Shown piece after piece: positions 6,464 through 12,679 of a stretch of DNA of 12,679 nucleotides. The position numbers and the translations under genes were made by a program. The notes beneath the pieces were generated by a model, which ran no database searches, had not been told where the DNA came from, and saw only the letters and a list, made by a program, of their open reading frames with translations. The DNA is from Longimicrobiaceae bacterium. GTDB taxonomy: Bacteria > Gemmatimonadota > Gemmatimonadetes > Longimicrobiales > Longimicrobiaceae. How positions within the stretch are numbered: the stretch's first letter is position 1; each line of letters begins with the position of its first letter. Location: NCBI GenBank assembly GCA_030146875.1, contig JASLAX010000134.1, positions 1 to 12,679 of the forward strand, read 5' to 3'.

Positions 6464-7954
6464 CTACTGCTTGGGAGCCGTCGGCGCCGGGGGCGCCTGC
6501 TGCGGCTGGCCCTGGGGCACGCCCTGGCCGGGCATCGGCACGCCCGGGCCCGGCACCGGCGGGGTGGCGGCGGGCTGCGTGGCCCGGATCGCCTTCATCT
6601 TCTCGATGACCTTGGTGAAGGCCCCGTCGTTCACGTCCGCCCCGTAGGCGTCCTGCAGGGCGATGCCCAGCGGGCCGAGCGGCGGCGCCTGCCGCTGCCC
6701 GGTGATCACGCCCTGGATCAGCGCGCGCACCTCGGCCTGGATGGCCTCGTTCCCGGCGGCTCCCTTGGGGATGCGGCGCCCGCCGAAGCCTGAGAGCCGC
6801 ACCACCTCGCGGATCGCCTGGCGGGCCTGGCTGCGCAGCGAGTCGCTGGAGGCCTGGCTCATCGTCAGGTTGCGGCGCTTGGCCTCGGCCAGCAGGAGCT
6901 CGCGGGTGGCGAGCTGCTTGAGCGTCGCCTCGATCTGCTCGTCCGGCGCGTCGGCGATGCCCCCGCGGTTCTGCGCCGGCACCGTGCGGATCACGTTGGC
7001 CAGCTCGCCGGCGGTGACCTCGCCGCCGTTGTAGGCCACGATGGTGCGCTCGGCGGCGCGGCCGCGCAGCGACAGGTTGGACTGCTGGGCCAGCTCCTTG
7101 GCGACCTTGGTCGCGCCCGGCTCCACGCGCACCTTGGCGGCGTTGCTGAGCGAGTCCACGAAGCGGGTCTGCGCGTCCTGCATGGCCTTGCCCGCCATGT
7201 AGCCGCGGAACTGCTCGCGGTTGGCGCCCAGCGCCTGCTCGCGCCGCTCCTCCACGCGGATCACGTGGTAGCCGAAGGGCGTCTCCACCACCGGCGAGAG
7301 CTGCCCGGCGGCGAGCGCGAAGGCGGCCTCGTCGAACGCCGGGACCATGCGGCCGCGGCCGAAGAAGCCCAGGTCCCCCCCGTTGGCCTTGCTGCCCGGG
7401 TCCTCGGAGTACTGCGTGGCCAGCCGGCCGAAGTCCTCGCCGCCCTGCGCGCGGGCGCGCAGCGCCTCGGCGAGCTTCTTCACGCTGTCGCGCTGCGCCG
7501 GGGTTGCCTCGGCGGGAACGCGCAGCAGGATGTGGCGGGCACGCACCTCGGAGCCCGGCCCCTCGCGCGACCACGCCGCGGCCAGCTCGGCGTCGGTGAA
7601 GGTGGTGTCGGGGCGGATCGCCTGCTGGAGGAGGCGCTGGATCACGCGCTGCTCTCGCTCCGGCTCGATCAGCTTGTCCAGGTCGATGACCGCGAGCGTG
7701 GTGTCCTCGGCCGCGGCGGTGGCGAGCAGGGTGTAGTCCACCCACATCTCGGCCAGCAGGCGCACGACCTGGGGATCGGCGGGGATCTGCGGGTTGGCGG
7801 CCAGGAGGGTCGCGGCCTCGTCGACCCGCAGCTCCTTGCCAGCGGCGCGGGCCACCACGTTGGTGTGCGCGCTCATGGCCTTGCTGAACGAGCCGCAGCC
7901 CGCGACCAGCATGGGGGCGGCGACGGCCAGCAGGGCCCAACGGGACAACTTCAT
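6464..7954 (-). CDS. Parvulin-type peptidyl-prolyl isomerase lipoprotein
   Basis: This is a predicted lipoprotein of 496 residues. The N-terminus MKLSRWALLAVAAPMLVAGC is a lipobox signal with Cys20 as the lipidated residue, so the protein should be membrane-anchored, facing the periplasm. A SurA/PrsA-like N-terminal region runs to about 130. A canonical parvulin domain follows at about 136-237 (ARHILLRVPAE, YSEDPGSKANGGDLGFFGRG, FGYHVIRVEER). A long helical segment covers about 240-455, and the tail after 460 is rich in Pro, Gln and Gly. The parvulin domain is close to the first one of the neighbouring surA, so the two are likely paralogues. ATG 7954 is chosen over an in-frame TTG at 7969 because GGAGAG lies four bases before it and the TTG would precede the signal peptide. 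A folding role for exported proteins is inferred; the client is unknown. Confidence 0.88.
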   Translation of the reverse strand: MKLSRWALLAVAAPMLVAGCGSFSKAMSAHTNVVARAAGKELRVDEAATLLAANPQIPADPQVVRLLAEMWVDYTLLATAAAEDTTLAVIDLDKLIEPEREQRVIQRLLQQAIRPDTTFTDAELAAAWSREGPGSEVRARHILLRVPAEATPAQRDSVKKLAEALRARAQGGEDFGRLATQYSEDPGSKANGGDLGFFGRGRMVPAFDEAAFALAAGQLSPVVETPFGYHVIRVEERREQALGANREQFRGYMAGKAMQDAQTRFVDSLSNAAKVRVEPGATKVAKELAQQSNLSLRGRAAERTIVAYNGGEVTAGELANVIRTVPAQNRGGIADAPDEQIEATLKQLATRELLLAEAKRRNLTMSQASSDSLRSQARQAIREVVRLSGFGGRRIPKGAAGNEAIQAEVRALIQGVITGQRQAPPLGPLGIALQDAYGADVNDGAFTKVIEKMKAIRATQPAATPPVPGPGVPMPGQGVPQGQPQQAPPAPTAPKQ

Positions 7955-7958
7955 GTCG

Positions 7959-7964
7959 CTCTCC
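7959..7964 (-). promoter_or_regulatory. Ribosome-binding site deciding the start of the parvulin lipoprotein
   Basis: GGAGAG is followed by four bases and then ATG at 7954 on the minus strand. The in-frame TTG at 7969 lies upstream of this site and would waste it, so the ATG is preferred. Confidence 0.7.
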
Positions 7965-7987
7965 AGCAACGGGTTGAGAAAGTGGGC

Positions 7988-8004
7988 CGGCGCCGCGGGC
8001 GCCG
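7988..8004. repeat. Perfect inverted repeat in the mfd / parvulin lipoprotein gap
   Basis: The arms CGGCGCC and GGCGCCG (7 bp) are separated by GCG. The repeat lies about 35 bases upstream of the lipoprotein ATG, so it would form a hairpin in the leader of that mRNA if transcription starts before it. It has no T-run on either side. Confidence 0.5.
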
Positions 8005-8012
8005 AGGGGCCG

Positions 8013-8027
8013 GCCGGTCCGACCGGC
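8013..8027. repeat. Perfect inverted repeat in the mfd / parvulin lipoprotein gap
   Basis: GCCGGTC and GACCGGC flank a single C. As RNA it would fold with five paired bases and a five-base loop; as DNA it is a 15-bp dyad that could be an operator. It is the middle one of three such repeats within 85 bases. Confidence 0.5.
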
Positions 8028-8040
8028 GCCGCCGCCCCAC

Positions 8041-8072
8041 GGGATCCCCCTCCACCCGGAGGAGGGGAACCC
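8041..8072. repeat. Stem-loop with inner and outer stems in the mfd / parvulin lipoprotein gap
   Basis: CCCCTCC (8047-8053) and GGAGGGG (8061-8067) pair perfectly around a seven-base loop, and an outer GGG/CCC pair (8041-8043 with 8070-8072) extends the stem across a small internal loop. On the minus strand it follows the AT-richer patch at about 8075-8100, where a promoter for the lipoprotein gene might lie. No T-run follows, so it is not a simple terminator. Confidence 0.5.
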
Positions 8073-8095
8073 TGTAAGCTACAACCGAACGAACG

Positions 8096-8127
8096 AAAAA
8101 GAGAGAGGCGCGGGCCGCGGCCCCGCC
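8096..8127 (-). terminator. Probable intrinsic terminator of mfd
   Basis: On the minus strand, 33 bases after the mfd stop, GGCGGGGC and GCCCGCGCC form an eight-base-pair stem with one bulged C around a CGCG loop, followed directly by TCTCTCTTTTT (8 of 11 bases T). This is the only T-rich run in the window, and its place right behind a gene end fits a Rho-independent terminator. The mixed T/C tract makes its strength uncertain. Confidence 0.55.
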
Positions 8128-8159
8128 TTCCCCGCCTCCGGCCAGGGCGTGGAGGGCCG

Positions 8160-11100
8160 TCAGGACAGGTAGGAGGGGTCGGCCGCCAGGTCCGCCAGCG
8201 CCTGCACCAGGGTGGGCAGGATGGGCGCGGTCCCCTGGCGCGTCAGCGTGAGCGAAAGCGGCATGGGCCGCTTCACGTCCACCTCGAGCTGCCGCGAGGT
8301 GAGCGCCTTCTGCAGGGTGGCCATGCGCGGCACCACGCCGTGGCGGAAGTTGAGGCGCACGTCCCAGGGGCGCACCAGGATGCGCTCGATGTGCAGCGCG
8401 CTCCCCAGCAGGCGCAGCGAGGCGGTGGCCAGCAGCGTCTCCACCTCGTCGGGCACGGCGCCGTAGCGGTCGCGCAGCTCGCGTCGTACTGCGTCCACCT
8501 CCTCCGGCTTCTCCACCCGCGCCAGGCGGCGGTAGAAGTGGAGCTTCTGCGCCTCGTCGGGAACGTAGTGGTCGGGGATCAGCGCGGTGCCGTCCACCGA
8601 CACGTCGGCGGTCCCGCGGGGGACCTCCTTGCCGTCGCCCCGCATCAGCTTGATGGTGTCGGCCAGCAGGCGCAGGTAGGTGTCCAGCCCCACGGCGTGG
8701 ACGAACCCCGACTGCTCCGATCCCAGGATGTTACCCGCGCCCCGCAGCTCGAGGTCCTTCAGCGCGATCCGGTAGCCGCTGCCCAGCTCCGTGTAGTGCT
8801 CCAGCACGCGCAGGCGCTTCTCGGCGTCCTCGTTCACCTCGTCGGGCACCAGCAGGTAGCAGTAGGCGCGGTGGTGCGAGCGCCCCACGCGGCCGCGGAT
8901 CTGGTAGAGCTGCGCCAGGCCGAACTGGTCGGCGCGGTTCACGATCAGCGTGTTGGCGCGCGGCACGTCCAGCCCGGACTCGATGATGGCGGTGGCCACC
9001 AGGATGTCCAGCTCGCCCTCCAGGAAGCGGCTCATCACCACCTCCAGCTCCTTCTCGCGCATCTGGCCGTGCGCGATCCCCACCCGCGCGTCGGGGACCA
9101 GGTCACCCACCTTCCTGGCGATGGTGGCGATGGTCTCCACGCGGTTGTGGACGAAGAACACCTGCCCCCCGCGGTCCAGCTCGCGGCGCACGGCGTCCTC
9201 GATGATGGCGTCGGCCCAGGGCAGCACGTGGGTGATGACGGGCTGCCGATCGCGCGGCGGCGTCTGGATCAGCGTCATGTCGCGCAGGCCCAGCAGCGAG
9301 AAGTGCAGGGTGCGCGGGATGGGGGTGGCCGTGAGGGTCAGCACGTCCACCGTCTTGCGGAGCTGCTTCAGCATCTCCTTGTGCTTCACCCCGAAGCGCT
9401 GCTCCTCGTCGATGATGATCAGGCCCAGGCGCTTGAAGTGGACGTCCGGCGAAAGCAGGCGGTGCGTCCCCACGACGATGTCCACCTCGCCCGTGTGCGC
9501 GCGGCTGAGCGCCAGGGTCTGCTCCTTCGCGGTCCGGAAGCGCGAGAGCGCCTCGATCTTCACGGGGAAGTCGGCCAGGCGCTCGGAGAAGGTGTGCAGG
9601 TGCTGCTCGGCCAGGATGGTGGTGGGGACCAGCACGGCGACCTGCTTCTCGTCCTGCACCGCCTTGAAGGCGGCGCGGATGGCGATCTCGGTCTTGCCGT
9701 AGCCCACGTCGCCGCAGATCAGGCGGTCCATGGGGCGCGGCGACTCCATGTCGCGCTTCACGTCCTCGGTGGCCTGCCGCTGGTCGGGGGTGTCCTCGAA
9801 CAGGAAGGCCGACTCCATCTCGCGCTGCCAGCGCGTGTCGGGCGAGAACGAGAAGCCCTCCTCGGCGGCGCGGGCGGCGTAGAGCTCCAGGAGCTCGGCC
9901 GTCATCTCCTGGATGGCCTTCTGGGTGCGCTGCTTGACGCGCGACCAGTCCTTGCCGCCGATCTTGTGGACCTTGGGCGGCGCGGCGTCCTCGCTGTCGG
10001 TGACCCAGCGCTCGATCAGGTCCACGCGGTGCACGGGCACGCGCAGCAGCTCGCCGCCGGCGTACTCGATCACCAGCGTCTCGAACTCCACCTCGCCCAG
10101 CCGCACCCGCTCCATGCGGCGGAACTGCCCCACGCCGTGGTCCATGTGGACCACGTAGTCCCCCGGCTTGAGCGCGGCGATGCTCTCGAGCGCCGCGCCG
10201 CCCCGGAAGCGCCGCTTGCGCCGGGTGCGGCGGGTGCGGCGGAAGATCTCGTGGTCGGTGAGCACGCGGAACGCCGGCTCGGCGTCGGTCGTCACGAAGC
10301 CGCCGGAGAGGGAGCCGATGCCCAGCGTGACCGTGGAGGTGACGCGCAGGTCGTCCAGCAGCTCCTGCAGGCGCTCGAGCTGCCCCTGGTTGTCGCAGAG
10401 GATCAGCGTGCGCTCGCCCCGCGAGGCGCCGCCGCGCAGCACCTCGCCCAGGCGGTTCATGTCGCGGTCCACCACCTCGGGCGGCTGCACGCGGAAGCGC
10501 ACCGTGGAGCGCACCGGGCCGTCCGTCTCGCCCACGTAGAGCTGGGGGAGGCGGCCGAGCTTCGCCGCCGCATCGGCCGCGGGGAGGAAGAGGCGCTCCG
10601 GGGCCTCGGGGTGGCCGCCGCGCTGCACCTCGGCGTCGTGCAGGCGCCGCACCTCGGCCCAGGTGCGCTCCATCTCCGCCCGCGTGGCGGTTCCGCCCAG
10701 GTGCACCACGACCGAGTCGGGGGGCAGGTACTCGAGCAGCGAGCGGAGGGGGGCGTCGGGGTCGGGCGGGGCCTCGGGGTCCAGCTCGGCCTTCACCCGC
10801 GGGGCGGCGGCCAGGTCGACGGGGAGGAGCTGGAGGAGGTCGACGGAGCGGACGGAGAGCTGCGAGAGGATGTCGAAGTAGCGGATCGACTCCACCTCGT
10901 CGCCGAAGAACTCGATCCGGGCCGGCTCCGGCGCCCCGAACCCGAAGACGTCCACGATCCCGCCGCGCAGGGCGAACTGCCCCACCTCCTCTACCGTGGC
11001 CGCGCGCTCGAAGCCCATCGCCTCCAGCCGCGCCGCCAGCTCGGGGATGCGCACCGTCTCGCCGGCGCGCAGCTCCAGCCGCAGCTCGTCCAGCCCGGCC

Positions 11101-11504
11101 ACGGCGGGGACGAGCTCCTGCATGGCCCGGGCGGTGGTGACCACCAGCGCCGCGCGGCCGGAGAGCAGGGCCTCCAGCGCCTCCACCCGCGCGCCGCCGA
11201 TCTCCAGGTGGGGCTCGCCCTGCTCGTAGGGGAGCGCCTCGCGCTGGGGGTAGAGGACCACGGGCCCCTCGCCCAGGAGCGCCTCCAGGTCGGAGGCCAC
11301 CTCCTCGGCCCCGTCGGGGGTGGCGGCGGTGAGCACCCACAGGCGCTCGCGGCGGGCGCGGTGGAGCGCCGCCACCATGACCACGGGGGCGGAGCCGGCG
11401 AGCCCGGACGCGGCGACGGCCTCGCCCGCGCGCGGGAGCGAGGAGGCGAGCTCCGCGAAGGCGGGGATCGTCTGGAAGGAATCGATCAGCAGCGGGTGCG
11501 GCAC
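8160..11504 (-). CDS. mfd: Transcription-repair coupling factor Mfd
   Basis: Mfd pushes stalled RNA polymerase off damaged DNA and recruits UvrA. The 1114-residue protein has the full family layout (E. coli 1148): an N-terminal UvrB-like module without ATPase motifs at about 1-340 (GGIVDVFGFG, EIEFFGDEVESIR-like at 195-208), and a basic stretch (RRTRRTRRKRRFR) at about 422-434. The RNA-polymerase-interacting CarD-like domain follows at about 445-500 (PGDYVVHMDHGVGQF). The RecG-like translocase at about 560-930 carries Walker A GDVGYGKT at 598-605, DEEQRFG at 699, TATPIPRT at 725 and QIRGRVGRSHH at 868. A C-terminal TRCF domain lies at about 965-1065. The start is GTG at 11504, shortly downstream of a good promoter; no better start lies upstream, and the next in-frame ATG (residue 43) would cut the first module. 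The ribosome-binding site is weak. Confidence 0.97.
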   Translation of the reverse strand: MPHPLLIDSFQTIPAFAELASSLPRAGEAVAASGLAGSAPVVMVAALHRARRERLWVLTAATPDGAEEVASDLEALLGEGPVVLYPQREALPYEQGEPHLEIGGARVEALEALLSGRAALVVTTARAMQELVPAVAGLDELRLELRAGETVRIPELAARLEAMGFERAATVEEVGQFALRGGIVDVFGFGAPEPARIEFFGDEVESIRYFDILSQLSVRSVDLLQLLPVDLAAAPRVKAELDPEAPPDPDAPLRSLLEYLPPDSVVVHLGGTATRAEMERTWAEVRRLHDAEVQRGGHPEAPERLFLPAADAAAKLGRLPQLYVGETDGPVRSTVRFRVQPPEVVDRDMNRLGEVLRGGASRGERTLILCDNQGQLERLQELLDDLRVTSTVTLGIGSLSGGFVTTDAEPAFRVLTDHEIFRRTRRTRRKRRFRGGAALESIAALKPGDYVVHMDHGVGQFRRMERVRLGEVEFETLVIEYAGGELLRVPVHRVDLIERWVTDSEDAAPPKVHKIGGKDWSRVKQRTQKAIQEMTAELLELYAARAAEEGFSFSPDTRWQREMESAFLFEDTPDQRQATEDVKRDMESPRPMDRLICGDVGYGKTEIAIRAAFKAVQDEKQVAVLVPTTILAEQHLHTFSERLADFPVKIEALSRFRTAKEQTLALSRAHTGEVDIVVGTHRLLSPDVHFKRLGLIIIDEEQRFGVKHKEMLKQLRKTVDVLTLTATPIPRTLHFSLLGLRDMTLIQTPPRDRQPVITHVLPWADAIIEDAVRRELDRGGQVFFVHNRVETIATIARKVGDLVPDARVGIAHGQMREKELEVVMSRFLEGELDILVATAIIESGLDVPRANTLIVNRADQFGLAQLYQIRGRVGRSHHRAYCYLLVPDEVNEDAEKRLRVLEHYTELGSGYRIALKDLELRGAGNILGSEQSGFVHAVGLDTYLRLLADTIKLMRGDGKEVPRGTADVSVDGTALIPDHYVPDEAQKLHFYRRLARVEKPEEVDAVRRELRDRYGAVPDEVETLLATASLRLLGSALHIERILVRPWDVRLNFRHGVVPRMATLQKALTSRQLEVDVKRPMPLSLTLTRQGTAPILPTLVQALADLAADPSYLS

Positions 11505-11564
11505 GTCTCGGCGGTGTCCGGTCCGGAGGGGCGGCCCGCGCCCCTGGAGGCGGCCGCGGGCCCT

Positions 11565-11594
11565 AACCTACCGCCCGTCGCGGGCGGGCGTCAA
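11565..11594 (-). promoter_or_regulatory. Putative sigma70-type promoter of mfd
   Basis: On the minus strand the -35 box TTGACG (11594-11589) is separated by 18 bases from the -10 box TAGGTT (11570-11565). The -35 hexamer is the same as that before ftsE. Transcription would start near 11558, giving a leader of about 53 bases before the GTG of mfd. The spacer is filled by a perfect inverted repeat, listed separately. Confidence 0.55.
11571..11587. repeat. Inverted repeat inside the mfd promoter spacer
   Basis: CCGCCCG and CGGGCGG (7 bp arms) are separated by TCG. The 17-bp dyad occupies almost the whole spacer between the -35 and -10 boxes of the mfd promoter, a position where repressors or MerR-type activators often bind. 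In DNA this GC-rich, part of the symmetry may be chance. Confidence 0.45.
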
Positions 11595-11617
11595 CGTCGC
11601 GCGGCCCCGGCGCGCCG

Positions 11618-11654
11618 TCCCCTGCGGGGAGCGGGCGCGTCCCCGCGCGGGGAC
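11618..11654. repeat. Pair of TCCCC/GGGGA dyads
   Basis: TCCCC-TGC-GGGGA at 11618-11630 is followed by the perfect 16-bp palindrome GTCCCCGCGCGGGGAC at 11639-11654. Both share the half-sites TCCCC and GGGGA, and their centres lie about 22 bp apart, close to two turns of the helix. This suggests a possible pair of operator sites, but no known binding protein is recognised. Confidence 0.4.
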
Positions 11655-11673
11655 ACGGGTGCGAACGGGCGCT

Positions 11674-11683
11674 GGGGCGCCCC
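11674..11683. repeat. Palindrome GGGGCGCCCC
   Basis: A perfect 10-bp palindrome lies 20 bp beyond the pair of TCCCC/GGGGA dyads. Its short GC-only sequence makes chance likely; it is noted because it continues a cluster of dyads. Confidence 0.25.
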
Positions 11684-11732
11684 GCGGCGGAATCCCGCGC
11701 GACCGCTGGAAGCGGCGCCGCCGGCGGGGCGG

Positions 11733-11761
11733 GGAACGGGGCTTGCCACGAACGGGGTCAG
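11733..11761 (+). promoter_or_regulatory. Candidate ECF-sigma promoter and direct repeat upstream of the DUF4384 gene
   Basis: GGAAC at 11733-11737 is followed after 19 bases by GTCAG at 11757-11761, a spacing like that of ECF-sigma promoters with a GGAA-type -35 box and GTT/GTC-type -10 box. The same stretch contains a direct repeat GAACGGGG at 11734-11741 and 11750-11757, 16 bp apart; a third partial copy GAACGGG lies at 11663-11669. Transcription would start near 11768, about 20 bases before the ATG. The repeat could instead be a binding site for an activator. A normal sigma70 -10 box is not seen: TTGCCA at 11743 has no partner. Confidence 0.3.
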
Positions 11762-11775
11762 CACGCGACCCACCC

Positions 11776-11780
11776 GGAGA
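11776..11780 (+). promoter_or_regulatory. Ribosome-binding site of the DUF4384 gene
   Basis: GGAGA lies seven bases before the ATG at 11788. It supports the chosen start, from which a signal peptide follows directly. Confidence 0.75.
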
Positions 11781-11787
11781 CACTCCC

Positions 11788-12679
11788 ATGCGCAACACCG
11801 TCCTTGCCGCGCTCGCCGCCCTCGCCGCCGCGGGCGCTCCCGGACCCGCCCTGGCGGCGGAGCCCCATGCCCCCGTCGTCCCGCAGCTCCAGCAGTGGTC
11901 GGAGCAGGGCCCGGGCGTCCGCATCTGGACCGAGGACGAGCGGGACCTCTTCCGCTCGGGCGACCGGACGCGCGTCCTGGTGCGCACCTCGCGCGACGCG
12001 TTCCTGGCGGTGGTCCACGTGGACACCAACGGGAACGTGGAGTTCCTGTTCCCGTCCTCGGCGTACGAGGACGGCTACGTGCGCGGCGGGCGCCTGCTCT
12101 CGGTGCCCGTCTCCGGGTCGAGCCGCTACTGGTCGGTCCGCGGCAGCCCGGGCATCGGCTACCTGATGGCCGTGGCGTCGGACGAGCCGCTGGACCTGCG
12201 CGGCTTCCGCGGCTTCTTCCGCCGCGCGTCGAGCTGGGACGCCGACCGGGTGATCTGGGGCGACCCCTTCTACGGGATGGAGCGCATCGCCCGTGCCCTG
12301 GCGCCGGGGTGGGACGAGGGGTCGGCCACCACCGACTACTTCTCGTACCACATCGGCAGCCGCTACTCGTACCCGCGCTACGCCTGCCACGACGGCTACG
12401 GCGCCTGGTACTACGGCCGCGCGTCCAGCTACGACTCATGCGACCGCGTCCGCGTCTTGCTGCGCGACGTGCCCTATTACTACGATACGCGGCACTACCG
12501 CGGCGACCGCCGCCGCTACTACTCGGGCTACGCCGCCCCCCCGCAGCACCGGTACAAGGAAGCGCCGCGCTACGGCGAGACCCGCGGACGCGGCGTGTAC
12601 GGCGGCCGCGCCGCGCCGCCGCCGGTGGAGCGCTCGGGCGACCGCGGCCGCTCCGTCGAGCGCACCCGCTCCGGCCCAG
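11788..12679 (+). CDS. Exported DUF4384-domain protein with tyrosine/arginine-rich tail, 3' end cut off by window
   Basis: The frame is open from ATG 11788 to the window end (297 residues seen). It begins with a signal peptide (MRNTVLAALAALAAAG, likely cut near ALA-A at 23-24). A DUF4384-like domain follows at about 45-140: TRVLVRTSRDAFLAVVHVDTN, then NVEFLFPSSAYEDGYVRGG and YLMAVASDEPLDL. This beta-rich domain usually reads as a surface or periplasmic module in proteins with a DLYVFHxDxxGxVxxLFP-like pattern. A linker region (141-180) precedes a tail in which 19 of 88 residues (184-271) are Tyr, with many Arg and Gly. Cys200 and Cys218 could form a disulphide. After 275 it is Pro/Arg/Ser-rich. 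Third-position GC is very high, as in neighbours, so the frame is credible. Function is unknown; a cell-envelope or stress role is a guess. It is transcribed away from mfd. Confidence 0.82.
   Translation, partial: MRNTVLAALAALAAAGAPGPALAAEPHAPVVPQLQQWSEQGPGVRIWTEDERDLFRSGDRTRVLVRTSRDAFLAVVHVDTNGNVEFLFPSSAYEDGYVRGGRLLSVPVSGSSRYWSVRGSPGIGYLMAVASDEPLDLRGFRGFFRRASSWDADRVIWGDPFYGMERIARALAPGWDEGSATTDYFSYHIGSRYSYPRYACHDGYGAWYYGRASSYDSCDRVRVLLRDVPYYYDTRHYRGDRRRYYSGYAAPPQHRYKEAPRYGETRGRGVYGGRAAPPPVERSGDRGRSVERTRSGP

Larger units (their letters stand above)
11505..11787. other. 283-bp divergent intergenic region between mfd and the DUF4384 gene
   Basis: No reading frame with coding character was found here. 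It holds a promoter for mfd on the minus strand, several GC-rich perfect dyads in the middle, and repeated GAACGGG motifs with a possible ECF promoter on the plus side. These parts are listed separately. The two genes are likely transcribed independently, or share regulators bound to the central palindromes. Confidence 0.6.

Noticed and set aside
4004..6793. Very long plus-strand open frame (929 codons) opposite surA, the S4 gene and pdxA
   Set aside because: It runs antisense across four well-supported genes and intergenic DNA, and its translation is Arg/Gly/His/Ala-rich with no domain. Such open antisense frames are expected in DNA this rich in GC.
11568..12439. Minus-strand open frames overlapping the DUF4384 gene and the divergent region
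   Set aside because: The plus-strand frame has a ribosome-binding site, signal peptide and recognisable domain; the minus frames are Arg/Gly/Pro-rich with none of these.
1..12679. Mobile elements, CRISPR arrays, tRNA or rRNA genes
   Set aside because: No transposase or integrase motifs, no regularly spaced repeats, no cloverleaf or rRNA-like sequence, and no shift in base composition was seen by eye.

Overview
This window reads as an ordinary but tightly packed housekeeping region from a very GC-rich diderm (Gram-negative-type) bacterium. A SurA-type periplasmic chaperone, a parvulin lipoprotein, an FtsEX–EnvC module and many signal peptides show that the cell has an outer envelope. Gene content, GC level and order fit a Gemmatimonadota lineage (Longimicrobium/Gemmatimonas type), but that assignment is inference from memory, not a search. 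No mobile element, CRISPR array, tRNA or rRNA was seen.

Nearly everything is on the minus strand. In transcription order, from right to left, it holds: mfd (transcription-repair coupling translocase, own promoter, likely own terminator); a 205-bp hairpin-rich gap; a parvulin-domain lipoprotein; a 168-bp gap; surA; a short S4-domain RNA-binding protein; pdxA (vitamin B6 synthesis); a 70-bp gap with a good sigma70-type promoter; then ftsE, ftsX, an envC-type murein hydrolase activator, and holB (DNA polymerase III delta prime), which runs off the left edge. The three genes surA–S4–pdxA overlap end to start, as do envC and holB, and ftsE–ftsX–envC are 2 to 6 bp apart. So there are two translationally coupled clusters: envelope-protein folding plus B6 synthesis, and cell-separation control plus a replication clamp-loader subunit.

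At the right edge a plus-strand gene starts 283 bp from mfd and diverges from it. It encodes an exported DUF4384 protein with a tyrosine/arginine-rich tail and is cut by the window end. The shared intergenic region contains a TTGACG-18-TAGGTT promoter for mfd with a perfect dyad in its spacer, several GC palindromes, a repeated GAACGGGG motif, and a possible ECF-sigma promoter for the DUF4384 gene.

I did not find a clearly novel system. The points most worth a second look are the DUF4384/tyrosine-rich gene with its structured promoter region, the apparent CTG start of the S4 gene, the surA/lipoprotein-parvulin pair, and the non-catalytic LytM domain of the EnvC protein encoded with FtsEX.
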